Of a stretch of DNA of 40,471 nucleotides, positions 1 to 8,394 are shown piece after piece. The DNA comes from Eubacterium sp. (GTDB taxonomy: Bacteria > Bacillota > Clostridia > Lachnospirales > Lachnospiraceae): assembly GCA_017459345.1 (NCBI GenBank), contig JAFUDC010000139.1, forward strand, positions 1 through 40,471. Reading direction: 5' to 3'. The notes under the pieces were generated by a model. It saw only the letters and a list, made by a program, of their open reading frames with translations, searched no databases and was not told the origin of the DNA. A program made the translations under genes and the position numbers. The first letter of the stretch is position 1, and each line of letters begins with the position of its first letter.

Positions 1-732
1 CCTGTCATGGCTATACCGACCACAGCAGGGACTGGTTCGGAAGTTACGGCTGGAGCTGTTTTAAGCGATCCGGTAAAACAGATAAAGGCGGCAATTTTCA
101 GTCCTGAGATATTTCCTAAAGTTGCTCTGGTCGATCCTGTTCTGACCTGGACCATGCCGGAAAAAGTGACGGCTGCCTGTGGGCTTGATGTACTTGCCCA
201 TTCCTTTGATGCCATGGCAAGTGTGAAAGCAACTAAAGCAACAGATGCACTGGCACTTTGTGCTGCAAAGTTGGCGATAGCATCTCTTACCAAAGCTGTC
301 AGGGATGGAAGTAATAAAGAAGCAAGAGCAGCGATGGCAAAGGCCAGCCTGATTGCCGGACTGGCTTTCTCTCAGACTGGAACAACCGGCTCCCATGCAT
401 GTTCTTACATTCTGACAGCGAAGTATCACATGCCTCATGGAGAAGCCTGTGCATTTACTCTTGATGCCTGGTTGGAAGAAAATGCCAGAGTGAAACCAGA
501 GCTTAACGGTTATGCAGCTGAACTTGGATTCTCTGATATCCATGCACTTTCCAGTTGGTTGAATGACACAAAAAAGGCTTTTGGTATGAGAACCAGATTG
601 TCTGAGCTCGGTGTCAGCGAGAAGGATTTGGATGAGATTGTGGATTCTTCTATGACCTCCGCTAATATGGCTAATAATATTGCCCATATCGGAAGAGAGG
701 ACCTAAAGAAGCTTTTTATGAACAAACTGTGA
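1..732 (+). CDS. Iron-containing alcohol dehydrogenase, C-terminal part
   Basis: The reading frame is open from base 1, so the N-terminal part with most of the nucleotide-binding domain lies outside the window; 243 residues are visible. The start of the visible part carries the Fe-ADH family motif PTTAGTGSEVT. Further on are the metal-site region GLDVLAHSFDAM and the His-rich stretch with KYHMPHGEAC, both typical of group III NAD(P)-dependent alcohol dehydrogenases, which interconvert alcohols and aldehydes or ketones in the cytoplasm. The stop is 19 bases before the next gene, so it is the upstream member of an operon with a hydrolase, an FAD oxidoreductase and an IlvD/Edd dehydratase. The family is clear; the substrate cannot be told from this fragment. 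Confidence 0.9.
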   Translation, partial: PVMAIPTTAGTGSEVTAGAVLSDPVKQIKAAIFSPEIFPKVALVDPVLTWTMPEKVTAACGLDVLAHSFDAMASVKATKATDALALCAAKLAIASLTKAVRDGSNKEARAAMAKASLIAGLAFSQTGTTGSHACSYILTAKYHMPHGEACAFTLDAWLEENARVKPELNGYAAELGFSDIHALSSWLNDTKKAFGMRTRLSELGVSEKDLDEIVDSSMTSANMANNIAHIGREDLKKLFMNKL

Positions 733-751
733 TGTGAAGGGAGGATGACCA

Positions 752-1663
752 ATGAATCTTGTGAGAAATCATGATACAAATACTGTCCTTAAGACACCGG
801 AAATCTCTCGGAAATATCTGGATATCCCGTATGGGACAGCACATAAAGAGGAACTCCTGGATATCTATCTGCCCGAAACTGGAGATGGTCCCTTTCCGGT
901 TCTTATGGATATTCACGGCGGAGGATGGTTCTGCGGTGTGAAAAGTTCTCTGAAATTCGCTCCTGTTCTGGAGGGACTGAAAAGAGGATATGCTGTTGTT
1001 TCTGTAGAATTTGCCAAGAGTCCGGAGTGGAAGTTTCCCCAGCAGGTTTTTGACATCAAAGCAGCCATCCGGTTTCTTAAGGCAAATGCTGGGAAGTACT
1101 CTCTTGATGGAGATAGAATCGGATTGTGGGGAGTGTCTTCGGGAGGTCATCTGGCAGCGATGACAGCTGTTTCAGAAGGAATTCCTGAATTGGAGGATGC
1201 CGCAGGGGAGTATCTCCAATATTCATCAACAGTACAATGCGCAGCGGTATTATATCCTGTAATCAATATTCAAAAATGGCAGAAACAGATTATGCAGTAT
1301 GGAATGGATCCACAGGAAATCTGTACAAACAAAGGATCTATGGCAGGATTGCTGCTGGGGGATGCACCGAACAATATCCCGGATGCATGTGCATTTGCCA
1401 ATCCGGAAACATATATCAGAAAACAATGCCCACCATTTCTTATTCAGCATGGACTGGCAGATGATAATGTTCCCTTTCAGCAGAGCATCTTATTTGCAGA
1501 TAGGCTGGAAAAGGTCATTGGAGAAGAAAAGGTCATCCTGGAACTTTTCCCGGGACTGGGACATGCTGTAGACGAATTTCGCACACCAGAAAATACAAAC
1601 CATATTCTGGATTTCTTTGACCGGTATCTCAGAGAGGGGGAAGCCCATGAAGAAAATGTATGA
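752..1663 (+). CDS. Alpha/beta hydrolase (esterase/lipase family)
   Basis: A 303-residue cytoplasmic alpha/beta hydrolase of the hormone-sensitive-lipase/BD-FAE type. The oxyanion-hole motif HGGGW is at residues 55-59, the nucleophile elbow GVSSG at 127-131 (Ser129), and the expected acid and base lie in the C-terminal part within HGLADDNVPF and GLGHAVDEF. No signal peptide is seen. The ATG follows a GGAGGATGACC ribosome site. The end overlaps the start of the next gene by 17 bases, which suggests translational coupling. It probably cleaves an ester or lactone intermediate for the neighbouring dehydrogenase and dehydratase; that role is inferred from context only. Confidence 0.88.
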   Translation: MNLVRNHDTNTVLKTPEISRKYLDIPYGTAHKEELLDIYLPETGDGPFPVLMDIHGGGWFCGVKSSLKFAPVLEGLKRGYAVVSVEFAKSPEWKFPQQVFDIKAAIRFLKANAGKYSLDGDRIGLWGVSSGGHLAAMTAVSEGIPELEDAAGEYLQYSSTVQCAAVLYPVINIQKWQKQIMQYGMDPQEICTNKGSMAGLLLGDAPNNIPDACAFANPETYIRKQCPPFLIQHGLADDNVPFQQSILFADRLEKVIGEEKVILELFPGLGHAVDEFRTPENTNHILDFFDRYLREGEAHEENV

Positions 1664-3014
1664 AGGACGGATCATCTATGATAAAAACTGCAGTCTCCCT
1701 GTTTACGATCACGTAGAGGTTCTTGTTTGCGGAGGAGGGCCATCGGGGGTAGCAGCGGCTGAGACAAGTGCAAGACGGGGAAGGAAAACTCTTGTGCTGG
1801 AACGACATGGTTTCCTGGGTGGAGCGGCTGTAGCCGGTTACTCCGGAACAATCTGTGGTTTATTTTTCTGCAGCAATCATCCGGAATCAGATATGCCCAG
1901 ACAGGCTGTGTTTGGATGGGCGGATCGATTTTACCGTCAGATGAAAAAAAGAGGCCATGTTACTTTGCCACAGTTATATGGGAAAACCTGGCTGGTTCCT
2001 TTCGATCCGCAGGGATGGAAGGAGACAGCAGAGGATATGCTGATTGCTTCAGGGGCAAAAATACTTTATCATGTGTCAATTCTGGGAGTGATCATGGATG
2101 GAGATGAATTTCTTGGAGTCGTGATTGATACAAAACAGGGTCTGGCTCAGATACGGGCTGACATGCTGATTGATGCCACTGGAGATGCAGATCTGATCTA
2201 TCGGGCCGGTCTGCCCTACACCCTTGGAGATGGGGGGGATATTCAGAATCCTACTATGATATTTCGCCTGGGTAATGTAGATATTGATGCTTTTTTATCT
2301 TTCTGGGGAGTAGATACCATTTCTCCGGATGCGGTCGGGGATCTTATGCTGCGGGCAAGAGCAGAAAAGGGATATTCTCTTCCCCGGCTCAAGGTCTGGG
2401 TGTACCCCACTAATCGTCCACATGAACTATTTATGAATGTAACCGCTATCACTGGTCTGGATGGCAGATCTCTCAATGCTTTAGACCCCGAAGATCACAG
2501 TGAGGCGGAGCGGGCAGCCAGGCAGCAGGTTCGGGAATATGCCGCATTTTTTAAGGAATACATTCCGGGATGCCAGAACAGCTTCGTGGAAGATCTCTCG
2601 GCAGATGTGGGTGTCCGCCAGACCCGTTCCATTGTCGGTATTGATCGCCTGAAAGATGAAGACGTGGCAGAGGGCAGGAAGCGGACGGATGGAATTGCAG
2701 CCTGTCCCTGGCCTATTGAGCTTCATAATGGAGAAAAGCCATTTATGCACTGGCTGATTAATGATTACTATGAGGTGCCGTATGGGGCATTGGTGCCGGT
2801 TCGGGGGGAGCATATCATCTGTGCCGGGAGAAATATTTCAGCAGAGCATAAGGCTATGGCCAGTTGCCGGGTTACTGCCCAGTGCTTTGGATATGGACAG
2901 GCGGCAGCAATCGCCTGTGATATGGCACTTAGTCAAAACAGGAGATTACGGGAGATTCCCGGAGAAAGTGTACGCCAGGAACTGAATCGTGAAGGGGCAG
3001 GACTTGATATATGA
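1647..3014 (+). CDS. FAD-dependent oxidoreductase
   Basis: 455 residues. The dinucleotide-binding Rossmann motif GGGPSG is at residues 29-34 and the ribose-binding acid is at E52 in VLER, followed by FLGGAAVAG, the layout of the FAD_oxidored (PF12831) family. A second FAD-contact motif, LIDATGDADLIYRAG, lies mid-protein. The start chosen is ATG 1647, just after GAGAGGGGG and followed by the conserved N-terminus; an upstream in-frame start at 1617 would overlap the hydrolase more and lacks that ribosome site. The gene overlaps its upstream neighbour by 17 bases. It probably oxidises or reduces a small organic substrate of this operon's pathway; the substrate is unknown. Confidence 0.85.
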   Translation: MKKMYEGRIIYDKNCSLPVYDHVEVLVCGGGPSGVAAAETSARRGRKTLVLERHGFLGGAAVAGYSGTICGLFFCSNHPESDMPRQAVFGWADRFYRQMKKRGHVTLPQLYGKTWLVPFDPQGWKETAEDMLIASGAKILYHVSILGVIMDGDEFLGVVIDTKQGLAQIRADMLIDATGDADLIYRAGLPYTLGDGGDIQNPTMIFRLGNVDIDAFLSFWGVDTISPDAVGDLMLRARAEKGYSLPRLKVWVYPTNRPHELFMNVTAITGLDGRSLNALDPEDHSEAERAARQQVREYAAFFKEYIPGCQNSFVEDLSADVGVRQTRSIVGIDRLKDEDVAEGRKRTDGIAACPWPIELHNGEKPFMHWLINDYYEVPYGALVPVRGEHIICAGRNISAEHKAMASCRVTAQCFGYGQAAAIACDMALSQNRRLREIPGESVRQELNREGAGLDI

Positions 3015-3033
3015 ATCGAAGAAAGGAAGGAAT

Positions 3034-4731
3034 ATGGCAATGAAGAATCTTAGAAGTAATTTTGAACCTGGAACAACCAGATGGGCTGTAAGAAGAACAC
3101 AGTGGAAGGAAATGGGGATGTCTGATGAAGATATGTTAAAACCCAAAATTGCCGTGGTAAATACATCGAATCGTCTTTCCAGCTGCTTTCAGCATGTGGA
3201 TAAGATATCTGTAGCTGTGCAGAATGCAATCAGGGCACACGGTGGCTATCCCTTTGAGGTTCGCACGGTTGCCACCTCTGACTTTGTTACCTCTGCCGGG
3301 AAAAAAGCCCGTTATCTTATGCCAACCAGGGATCTAATGGTCAATGAAGTAGAATGCATGGTAGAGGGCGCTGTGCTGGATGGAATTGTATTTCTTTCAT
3401 CCTGTGATAAAACAACACCTGCTCACTTGATGGCAGCAGCAAGATTAAATGTTCCATCTATTGTGCTTAGCTGCGGTTATCAGTTAGGGGGACAGTGTCT
3501 GGCAGGTAACTATGTGGATATCGATGATGTCTACGAGGCGATTGGTTCTGTTGCCAGTGGCTCCAAGACTTTTGAAGAACTGGTAGACATGACAAATCAC
3601 GCTATTTCTACTCCAGGTGTCTGTGCCGGACTGGGGACAGCCAATTCCATGCAGATTGTAGCAGAAGCACTGGGAATGGCTTTACCGGGAAATGCACCAA
3701 TTCTTGCAGACAGTGCAAAACTGTACCGCTATTGTGAACTGGTTGGTAAACGGATTGTAGAGATGGTTGAAAATGATGAAAATCCGAGGGCTATTATCAC
3801 TCAGAAGGCAATAGAGAATGCAATCATGGTTGTACTTGCCATTGGAGGTTCCGTAAACACCGTACGTCACCTCTCTGCCATTGCCACAGAAGCAGAAATC
3901 AATATGGACGTAGTAAAAACTTATGAGAAATATGCGGATACTATTCATTTGCTGACAGCCGTCCGCCCCAATGGGCCATATCGGACCGAGGACCTGGAAG
4001 CTGCCGGTGGATGCAGAGCTGTCATGAAACGTCTTGAAAGTTTCCTTCATTTAGATGCACTGACTGTTTCAGGGAAAACTGTAGGGGAGAATATCATAGA
4101 TGCGCAGGTAAAACGAGACGAGGTGATTCGTTTTATGGAAGATCCCCAGAGCTACAGACCGGGTGTGGCAATCCTGCGGGGCAATCTATGCCCTAATGGA
4201 GCCATTGTCAAACTCTCTGCTGTTCCCAATGAAATGCCTGGTTTTGAAGGAAGAGCAGTCATATTTGACAGCGAAGATGAGGCAATCAAAGTTGGTATTG
4301 GTGAAGGAAAGATCCAGGCAGGAGACGTTGTAATTCTCAGAAATATGGGCCCCAAAGGTGGTCCGGGCACGGTGTTTGCCTGCTCTTTTGTAGCTGCTTT
4401 AAATGGGGCAAATCTGGGTTCTAATGTAGCTGTTGTGACGGATGGGGAGCTGTCCGGTTTGAACAGAGGCATCATCATAGGTCAGGTAATGCCTGAAGCT
4501 GCAGTTGGTGGACCACTTGCTGTCGTTCAGGAAGGCGACCGGATTTGTATTGATTTTATCAAAAGAACCATGAATATTGATATTCCGGAATCAGAGCTCC
4601 TTGAACGGCTGAGAGAATGGCAGCCTGCAAAGAGAGAATTGCCCCCTGGATACCTTGCTCAGTACTGGGAACTGGTACAACCCATTGAACAGGGGGCTGT
4701 ACTTGGATATCGAGCTTTCAGGGATCGGTAA
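3034..4731 (+). CDS. IlvD/Edd family Fe-S dehydratase
   Basis: 565 residues, the usual size of dihydroxy-acid dehydratases. Three cysteines sit where the family binds its Fe-S cluster: C51 (SSCFQH), C124 (CDKTTPAH) and C197 (VCAGLGTANSM). C-terminal family motifs include MGPKGGPGT and DGELSGLNRG. The start is ATG 3034 after GAAAGGAAGG; an earlier in-frame ATG at 2989 lies inside the previous gene. Family members remove water from branched-chain dihydroxy acids (IlvD), 6-phosphogluconate (Edd) or sugar acids such as arabonate and xylonate. With an alcohol dehydrogenase and a hydrolase as neighbours and no ilv genes, a sugar-acid substrate is more likely than isoleucine/valine biosynthesis, but this is inference. 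Confidence 0.88.
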   Translation: MAMKNLRSNFEPGTTRWAVRRTQWKEMGMSDEDMLKPKIAVVNTSNRLSSCFQHVDKISVAVQNAIRAHGGYPFEVRTVATSDFVTSAGKKARYLMPTRDLMVNEVECMVEGAVLDGIVFLSSCDKTTPAHLMAAARLNVPSIVLSCGYQLGGQCLAGNYVDIDDVYEAIGSVASGSKTFEELVDMTNHAISTPGVCAGLGTANSMQIVAEALGMALPGNAPILADSAKLYRYCELVGKRIVEMVENDENPRAIITQKAIENAIMVVLAIGGSVNTVRHLSAIATEAEINMDVVKTYEKYADTIHLLTAVRPNGPYRTEDLEAAGGCRAVMKRLESFLHLDALTVSGKTVGENIIDAQVKRDEVIRFMEDPQSYRPGVAILRGNLCPNGAIVKLSAVPNEMPGFEGRAVIFDSEDEAIKVGIGEGKIQAGDVVILRNMGPKGGPGTVFACSFVAALNGANLGSNVAVVTDGELSGLNRGIIIGQVMPEAAVGGPLAVVQEGDRICIDFIKRTMNIDIPESELLERLREWQPAKRELPPGYLAQYWELVQPIEQGAVLGYRAFRDR

Positions 4732-4767
4732 AGGTTTAAAATCAATAATTAAGTATCATAAAGCATT

Positions 4768-4813
4768 CCCAGGAGATTTTTTTGCCCTTATGGCATAGCT
4801 CCTGGGTTTTTAG
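4768..4813 (+). terminator. Rho-independent terminator after the dehydratase operon
   Basis: Stem CCCAGGAG (4768-4775) pairs with CTCCTGGG (4799-4806), with a small inner GCC/GGC pairing, and is followed by a T-rich run. It lies 37 bases after the dehydratase stop and directly abuts the 3' end of the convergent XRE gene. Confidence 0.8.
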
Positions 4814-4814
4814 T

Positions 4815-5627
4815 TTAATTATTGTGCCTTCCCCTCTTCCTCACCGGAGCCTTCAGCTTCTTAGATTTGCTGAAGGCTTTCATCAACACCTTGAACTCTT
4901 CTGGTGTAAGTGATTTATAATTAATCCCCAGCTGGGAACACAGAAAAGCAATTTGCTTCTGCTGGTAGCTTCCTTCAAAATCAACAGCTTCTTTTATACT
5001 GTCCTTCACCTCCTGCAGGGGATTGATATCCTGGGCACTGGAGGTATCTGATATGTGAGCCTCTTTTAAATCTGCCATAATACCGTCTATATCAACATGG
5101 ATCCGATTCTTAAAGTATTCATCCTCACTAATCTGAGCTGCTTCCAGCAGACGCATATGAGGATCATTTTCAGAAGGATGATATTTTTCTATGATGCTCT
5201 GCCTTGCTGCGTCTACGTAGGCATTCAGATTGTTGATCTGCATGGAAGCAATGTTATCGATATAGATTTCCGCATCTGCCAGGAACTTTTGAAAATCCGG
5301 ATGCTTTACCATCTCGCATAATAACCGGTTGTTAATATTACCGCTTTTTAATAAACGGATGGTATCATCATCTAAATGGAGTTCTTCAACAGGTGTATTT
5401 TTTTCCTTCCGGTTCTCTGTAAGTCCCAGGATATAGTCTGCAGAAACACCAAAGTACTTTGCCAGAATGATGATGCTATAATGAGTGATATCTTTGTATT
5501 CGTTCGATTCATAATTTCCAAGGGTGGATCTGGAGATTCCTGTTTCTTTGGCAAGTTCCTCTAAAGTGAGCCTGCGTTCTACCCGCATGTCTTTTAATTT
5601 TTCAGATATTGTTAATTTCACATTCAT
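4815..5627 (-). CDS. XRE-family transcriptional regulator of the mobile element
   Basis: 270 residues. The N-terminal 65 or so form a Cro/CI-type helix-turn-helix (LTLEELAKETGISRSTLGNYE, then YFGVSADYILGLTEN). The remainder is a long helical region without a recognised domain, ending in a basic tail (KSKKLKAPVRKRGRHNN). Proteins of this layout are common next to relaxase and integrase genes in Firmicute mobile elements and act as DNA-binding repressors. The gene is divergent from the relaxase, and a dyad at 5658-5688 lies between them. Its 3' end meets the terminator of the preceding operon. The ATG follows AGGAG on the minus strand. Confidence 0.85.
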   Translation of the reverse strand: MNVKLTISEKLKDMRVERRLTLEELAKETGISRSTLGNYESNEYKDITHYSIIILAKYFGVSADYILGLTENRKEKNTPVEELHLDDDTIRLLKSGNINNRLLCEMVKHPDFQKFLADAEIYIDNIASMQINNLNAYVDAARQSIIEKYHPSENDPHMRLLEAAQISEDEYFKNRIHVDIDGIMADLKEAHISDTSSAQDINPLQEVKDSIKEAVDFEGSYQQKQIAFLCSQLGINYKSLTPEEFKVLMKAFSKSKKLKAPVRKRGRHNN

Positions 5628-5657
5628 AAGAAATCTCCTGATAACTATTAAAACAAC

Positions 5658-5688
5658 TTGAATTAATGGTAGCTTATAACCACTTCAA
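5658..5688. promoter_or_regulatory. Candidate XRE operator dyad
   Basis: Imperfect dyad in the divergent promoter region: TTGAA (5658-5662) with TTCAA (5684-5688), and inside it TGGT (5667-5670) with ACCA (5679-5682). The position between the XRE gene and the relaxase transcript suits autoregulation. The half-site spacings are unequal, so this is only a candidate. Confidence 0.35.
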
Positions 5689-5713
5689 TAAAAGAACTGA
5701 TGTTCGATATAAT
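5684..5713 (+). promoter_or_regulatory. Candidate sigma-A promoter for the relaxase transcript
   Basis: -35 TTCAAT (5684-5689), 18-base spacer, -10 TATAAT (5708-5713). The -35 overlaps the right arm of the candidate operator, which would allow repression by the XRE protein. It implies a leader of about 410 bases before the relaxase start. Confidence 0.4.
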
Positions 5714-5857
5714 CTTATCATATGGCGTTGTAAACGTAAAGAACAATTTTTATAATCATCTCACTAAAATCATCATGAAATTTCCGTTTCGTATTATGGA
5801 AATCTTATCTAATCTGTCTCTCCAAATTGAGATAAAATCAAATAAAGAAAACCCTGG

Positions 5858-5891
5858 AAAGGGCATTTCCAAAAGCGTGGAAATGCCCTTT
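5858..5891. repeat. Perfect 13-bp inverted repeat in the relaxase leader
   Basis: AAAGGGCATTTCC (5858-5870) and GGAAATGCCCTTT (5879-5891) pair perfectly around an 8-base loop. There is no long T-run after it on the plus strand, so it is a weak terminator at best. A role as attenuator or as part of the transfer origin is possible. Confidence 0.6.
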
Positions 5892-5984
5892 ATTACTGCT
5901 CGTTTCCAACCTCTTGGATATACGGGAAAACAATCTTTTTTCTGTTATTGTATCTATGTCCTAAAGGACGGGAAACAGGAAAGG

Positions 5985-6090
5985 GGTCCAGGGGATAGCA
6001 TGTCCCCTGGCGGTGTCAAGAGGCAGAGCCTTTTGGCAGGTCAAGGGCGGCAGCCTTGCCCAGGGAAAGTGATGCCTGCGTCACTTTATA
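5985..6090. other. Candidate origin of transfer (oriT) upstream of the relaxase
   Basis: A cluster of inverted repeats: CCAGGGGA/TCCCCTGG (5988-5995/6003-6010), a shorter CAAGG/CCTTG pair near 6043-6058, and AAAGTGA/TCACTTT (6066-6072/6081-6087). It ends 40 bases before the relaxase start. MobV-type relaxases usually nick at an inverted-repeat-bearing oriT directly upstream of their own gene; the nick site itself is not identified. Confidence 0.4.
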
Positions 6091-6131
6091 CTGGGTATTA
6101 CCTGACGCATTTTGAGAAAAAAGAGGAGGCC

Positions 6132-7643
6132 ATGAAGTCAGGTTGCCTAAAAAAAGAAAGCCAAGAAAGGAGGAGACGAATTAAACTTACAAGACATAAT
6201 GGAAGGTCCGGCAGGAACGGAGTTTATAATCCCAAGCACAATGACCGCCAGTTCAATCTTGAGAACAGTGAGCACATCGACAGTGAGCGTGCAGCCAGAA
6301 ACATCTACTGGGACTGGCTAGGCGGGTTCCGGGCTTTAGCTGAGCAGAAGGAAGATTATGTGGAGGACAGTTTTGAGGAAGTGGAAAAACTGTTTTACGA
6401 CTACCGGTATGGGGATCATGTAAATGCCCAGAATGCCAGAAACGCAAAAACCAGGCACACGGAAAGAAACCGGAGTACGGCAGATCTTCTGAAAAATAAA
6501 AAGACCTGTCCGGAGGAAACGATCTATCAGATCGGAACCATGGAGGACCACGCTTCAGCGGAAGTGCTGTTTTCCATCGTGACAGAATTTATGGATGAAA
6601 TGGAAAAACGGTTCGGGGAACATTTTCACATCCTGGACTTTGCCCTTCATTTAGATGAAGGATCGCCCCATATCCATGAACGCCATGTGTTCGACTGTGA
6701 GAACAAGTATGGTGAGGTCTGTCCCCAGCAGGAAAAGGCATTGGAAGCCCTGGGTTTTGAACTGCCTGACCCGTCAAAAAGGATGAGCCGCAGTAATAAC
6801 CGCAAGATTGCTTTTGATGCCGCCTGTAGGGTGCTTCTGTTCGATATCTGTAAAAAGCATGGATTACATCTGGAAGAAGAACCGGAATACGGGGGACGGA
6901 AATATCTGGAGAAGCAGGATTATATACGGATGAAACAGCAGGAAGAGATCAGACAGAAAGAAAAGGTTTTAGAGAGGCAGGAGGAAGAACTGGCCAGACA
7001 GGAGCAGACCATGAAAAGCCAATCTGTACACATGAAGATCCAGCGGAACACACTTGAAAACATGAACCAGCTGATCCGGGAGAAAAATGAAACTCTGGAC
7101 GGCCAGGAAAAGAAGATGAGGGACAATGATGGCTATATCGAGTTTCAGGACAAAGTCCTTAAGTCTGTAGAATCCGATGTCAGCAGGCAGAAAGATAAAC
7201 TGGAACAACTGAACATGCAGATAGAAGATGTGGAAGAGCTGATCAGTGAGGTCTCGGAGATCGCATATGACAAAGCGGTAGAAGTGGTGACGGAAGCGGT
7301 ACAGGACCAGACACGGAGGGAAGACATTGCCATCATACAGGCTCATCAGGACTGGTTGAATTACGGGGAAAAGAAGTTTTCAAAGGAACATTTGAAATAC
7401 TCCAACATGACACTGGACCGGATCAGGCAGAAGCTTATGAACGCCGCCGGAAGAGTTTTGGAAAAGGTAAACACTGCTCTTAAAAATCCAGATGTGAAGA
7501 TGGAAAAAACAGAGGAGATCAGGAAGAAAGTCCGACCATCTGTCCTGGCCAGGCTGAATGAAAAGAAGAGGGCTGTCTCTGGACGGGATGGGGATAGAAA
7601 GCAGGTAGGAAAGAAGAGATACTTTGGTATGGATGAATTATAA
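6132..7643 (+). CDS. MobV-type relaxase / plasmid recombination (Pre/Mob) protein
   Basis: 503 residues from ATG 6132, which follows AAGAGGAGG; the frame is open further upstream to 5700, but that stretch is leader with strong inverted repeats. The N-terminal domain has MobV motif I, HNDR (residues 36-39), and the metal-binding motif III, HLDEGSPHIH (173-182). These mark a DNA-nicking enzyme that starts conjugal transfer by cutting one strand at oriT. Residues of about 310-450 are a long coiled coil (Q/E/K-rich), then a helical, basic C-terminus. It is followed 13 bases later by the CHC2 gene. In databases such proteins often carry vague 'plasmid recombination' names; the motifs make the relaxase call firm. 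Confidence 0.85.
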   Translation: MKSGCLKKESQERRRRIKLTRHNGRSGRNGVYNPKHNDRQFNLENSEHIDSERAARNIYWDWLGGFRALAEQKEDYVEDSFEEVEKLFYDYRYGDHVNAQNARNAKTRHTERNRSTADLLKNKKTCPEETIYQIGTMEDHASAEVLFSIVTEFMDEMEKRFGEHFHILDFALHLDEGSPHIHERHVFDCENKYGEVCPQQEKALEALGFELPDPSKRMSRSNNRKIAFDAACRVLLFDICKKHGLHLEEEPEYGGRKYLEKQDYIRMKQQEEIRQKEKVLERQEEELARQEQTMKSQSVHMKIQRNTLENMNQLIREKNETLDGQEKKMRDNDGYIEFQDKVLKSVESDVSRQKDKLEQLNMQIEDVEELISEVSEIAYDKAVEVVTEAVQDQTRREDIAIIQAHQDWLNYGEKKFSKEHLKYSNMTLDRIRQKLMNAAGRVLEKVNTALKNPDVKMEKTEEIRKKVRPSVLARLNEKKRAVSGRDGDRKQVGKKRYFGMDEL

Positions 7644-7656
7644 AAAGGAGACTGAT

Positions 7657-8394
7657 ATGGATGTATTTCACGCTGTTAAAGCAAACATATCAACAAACCA
7701 GGCGGCAGAATTCTATGGTTTTAAACCAGACAGAAGCAGCCTGATCAGATGTCCGTTCCACAAAGACAGGACACCCAGCATGAAAGTAGACAGACGTTAC
7801 TATTGTTTTGGATGCGGTGCGACAGGAGATGTGATTGATTTTACTGCCCACCTATATGGATTAGATCTGAAAGATGCCGCCTTAAAGCTGGCGAAGGATT
7901 TTAACATTTCTTATGAGTATCATGGGAAGTCTCCGCCTGATCAGAAAACCAAAAAGATGCAAACAGCATCGGTATGTGCAGAGGTCGGTCCGGAACAAAA
8001 AAGAAACTGTTACATTAAAAAGCTGCTGGATTGCAGAGATTACCTGAATAAACAAAAAGAGAGATATAAGCCTGAAAAGATGGGGAGCGGGTGGAGTAGC
8101 AACTTTGTGAAAACACTGCAGGAGTTGGCTGTCGTAGAAGGTCTGGCGGACACTTTATTGTTTGAGAGTAAAGGTTACTTAAAACGTTATATTGACGATA
8201 TTGGGAGGGAGGTGAGAAAGATTGAAGACAGAAACATATGGAGGACAGGGGCAAAGCACCATGGAGACGCTGGGAAGGATGAGGCAGATGACACCCCGGA
8301 AAGAGGTGGAGGATATCCACAAGGTACTGCAGCACAACCAGAATGGCATAGTGAAGAACAGCGTCCGGAATTACCTTACCGCATTTCGGTTTGA
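7657..8394 (+). CDS. CHC2 zinc-finger primase-like protein
   Basis: 245 residues. The N-terminus is a DnaG-type CHC2 zinc ribbon: C32, H35, C50 and C53 (CPFHKD then YYCFGCGATGD). No TOPRIM catalytic domain follows, so it is a primase zinc-finger module, not a full DnaG. ATG 7657 follows AAAAAGGAG. The last 57 codons overlap the vapE-like gene in another frame, and that tail (HHGDAGKDEADDTPERGGG) looks like off-frame coding, so the functional protein may end near residue 190. In element replication modules such proteins act next to a VapE or D5-type helicase. The exact activity is unknown. Confidence 0.8.
   Translation: MDVFHAVKANISTNQAAEFYGFKPDRSSLIRCPFHKDRTPSMKVDRRYYCFGCGATGDVIDFTAHLYGLDLKDAALKLAKDFNISYEYHGKSPPDQKTKKMQTASVCAEVGPEQKRNCYIKKLLDCRDYLNKQKERYKPEKMGSGWSSNFVKTLQELAVVEGLADTLLFESKGYLKRYIDDIGREVRKIEDRNIWRTGAKHHGDAGKDEADDTPERGGGYPQGTAAQPEWHSEEQRPELPYRISV

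Noticed and set aside
5700-6131. Relaxase start at 5700 instead of 6132
   Set aside because: The upstream part contains several perfect inverted repeats and lacks relaxase similarity, while 6132 has a strong ribosome site.
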